Source: Wenzhouxiangella sp.
GTDB taxonomy: Bacteria > Pseudomonadota > Gammaproteobacteria > Xanthomonadales > Wenzhouxiangellaceae
Length of the DNA stretch: 12,354 bases
NCBI GenBank assembly: GCA_007119095.1
Contig: SKQI01000243.1
Span: forward strand, 1 to 12,354
Direction: 5' to 3'
Numbering within the stretch: position 1 is the first letter of the stretch; every line of letters begins with the position of its first letter. A program made the translations under genes and the position numbers. Below the pieces are notes generated by a model, which saw only the letters and a list, made by a program, of their open reading frames with translations, was not told where the DNA came from and ran no database searches. Shown here in pieces: positions 11,691 to 12,354 of this stretch.

Positions 11691-12354
11691 GTGAACAAGC
11701 TCGAACTTTCCGAACGCGACATCTGCACCAAATTCATTCTGCCGGCCCTGCAGCGGGCAGGCTGGGATATTCAAATGCAGGTTCGCGAGGAGTTCGAGAT
11801 TTCCAGGGGCCGCATCATCGTGCGCGGCAAGATGGTTCGGAAAGGCCGGCCCCGGCGCGCTGACATCGTGTTGTGCTACAAGCCCAACCTGCCCATTGCC
11901 GTCATCGAAGCCAAGAGCAACCGCCGCAGCCAGGGCGCCGGCATGCAGCAGGCCCTGGACTACGCCGAGCGCCTGAACCTGCCCTTCGCCATCAGCTCCA
12001 ACGGCGACGGTTTCGTGCTGCACGATCGCAGCGGCCACAGTGACCAGACCGAAACCACCCTTGGCCTGAACGAATTCCCCAACCCCGACGAACTCTGGGC
12101 TCGCTACCGCCGCTGGAAAGGCCTGGACCCGGCCGCCGAGCAGGTCGTACTGCAGGACTACCACGATGACGGCAGCGGCAAGAAACCGCGCTACTACCAG
12201 CTCAACGCCATCAACGCCACGATCGAGGCCATTGCCAAAGGCCAGGACCGCATTCTGCTGGTCATGGCCACCGGCACCGGCAAAACCTACACCGCCTTCC
12301 AGATCATCTGGCGCTTGTGGAAAGCCGGCCAGGCCAAACGCATTCTGTTCCTGG
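11691..12354 (+). CDS. hsdR: Type I restriction enzyme R subunit, N-terminal part (cut by window edge)
   Basis: The 221 visible residues are the start of HsdR, the ATP-dependent DNA-translocating and cleaving subunit of a type I restriction-modification complex (HsdR2M2S). The N-terminus NKLELSERDICTKFILPAL matches the EcoAI/EcoEI (type IB) branch. The PD-(D/E)xK nuclease core is D58 followed by E73-A-K75, with a Q87-x3-Y91 motif; Walker A is MATGTGKT at 192-199, followed by AFQIIWRLWKA. GTG 11691 is chosen because the family starts with NK-x-x-LSE-x-DICTK; ATG 11655 in the same frame would add 12 residues and has no better ribosome site. The leader 11602-11690 is pyrimidine-rich with no clear promoter. 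hsdM and hsdS are expected beyond the right edge. Confidence 0.95.
   Translation, partial: MNKLELSERDICTKFILPALQRAGWDIQMQVREEFEISRGRIIVRGKMVRKGRPRRADIVLCYKPNLPIAVIEAKSNRRSQGAGMQQALDYAERLNLPFAISSNGDGFVLHDRSGHSDQTETTLGLNEFPNPDELWARYRRWKGLDPAAEQVVLQDYHDDGSGKKPRYYQLNAINATIEAIAKGQDRILLVMATGTGKTYTAFQIIWRLWKAGQAKRILFL

Noticed and set aside
11598..12164. 188-codon minus-strand frame opposite hsdR
   Set aside because: The + strand encodes clear HsdR nuclease and Walker motifs; the minus frame is an antisense shadow.
1..12354. CRISPR array, tRNA, rRNA, insertion sequence or attachment site
   Set aside because: I saw no regularly spaced repeats with spacers, no cloverleaf-like conserved tRNA arms, no transposase or integrase, and no paired terminal inverted repeats.

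Overview
The window looks like chromosomal DNA from a GC-rich, free-living gammaproteobacterium. Lineage is an inference: the PykA-type pyruvate kinase, the lipoproteins, the OmpR-type two-component pair and the GTAG-headed palindrome all fit the Xanthomonadales/Wenzhouxiangella neighbourhood, but no marker gene here settles it. Coding density is high, both strands are used, and no tRNA, rRNA, insertion sequence, prophage or CRISPR array is visible. No gap between genes exceeds about 240 bases.

Left part (1-3443). The 3' end of a secreted WD/delta-60-like beta-propeller protein converges on, and overlaps by 11 bases, a pyruvate kinase gene on the minus strand. Divergent from pyk is an FAD-dependent oxidoreductase of the amine-oxidase/COG2907 type.

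Middle (3444-8600). A minus-strand cluster reads rhodanese-like exported protein, then lipoprotein of unknown function (stop and start overlapping as TAATG), then, 54 bases on, a secreted CIA30-domain protein. All three carry export signals, so this looks like an envelope-located unit with no function I can name. Divergent from it is a sensor histidine kinase/response regulator pair that overlaps by 4 bases. The shared intergenic region holds three TTCATGT heptamers phased at 11 and 22 bases, the geometry expected for an OmpR/PhoB-class regulator. The pair may therefore control itself and possibly the envelope cluster. A REP-like palindrome and a strong intrinsic terminator follow.

Right part (8597-11601). 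On the minus strand are a secreted NTF2-fold (SnoaL-like) protein and a two-gene operon of a lipoprotein-anchored COG4798 methyltransferase-fold protein plus a four-helix membrane protein, with a recognisable sigma70-type promoter. A 32-residue single-helix membrane microprotein is encoded next. It is divergent from an HxlR-family regulator across a region with two matching GTTGC-N5-GCAAC palindromes, which look like operators.

Right edge (11691-12354). The window ends inside hsdR, the motor/nuclease subunit of a type I restriction-modification system of the EcoAI/EcoEI type. The right edge is thus the start of a defence locus; hsdM and hsdS would be expected beyond it.

Most promising for novelty are the rhodanese/lipoprotein/CIA30 envelope cluster with its adjacent phased heptamers, and the microprotein/HxlR divergent pair with twin palindromes.
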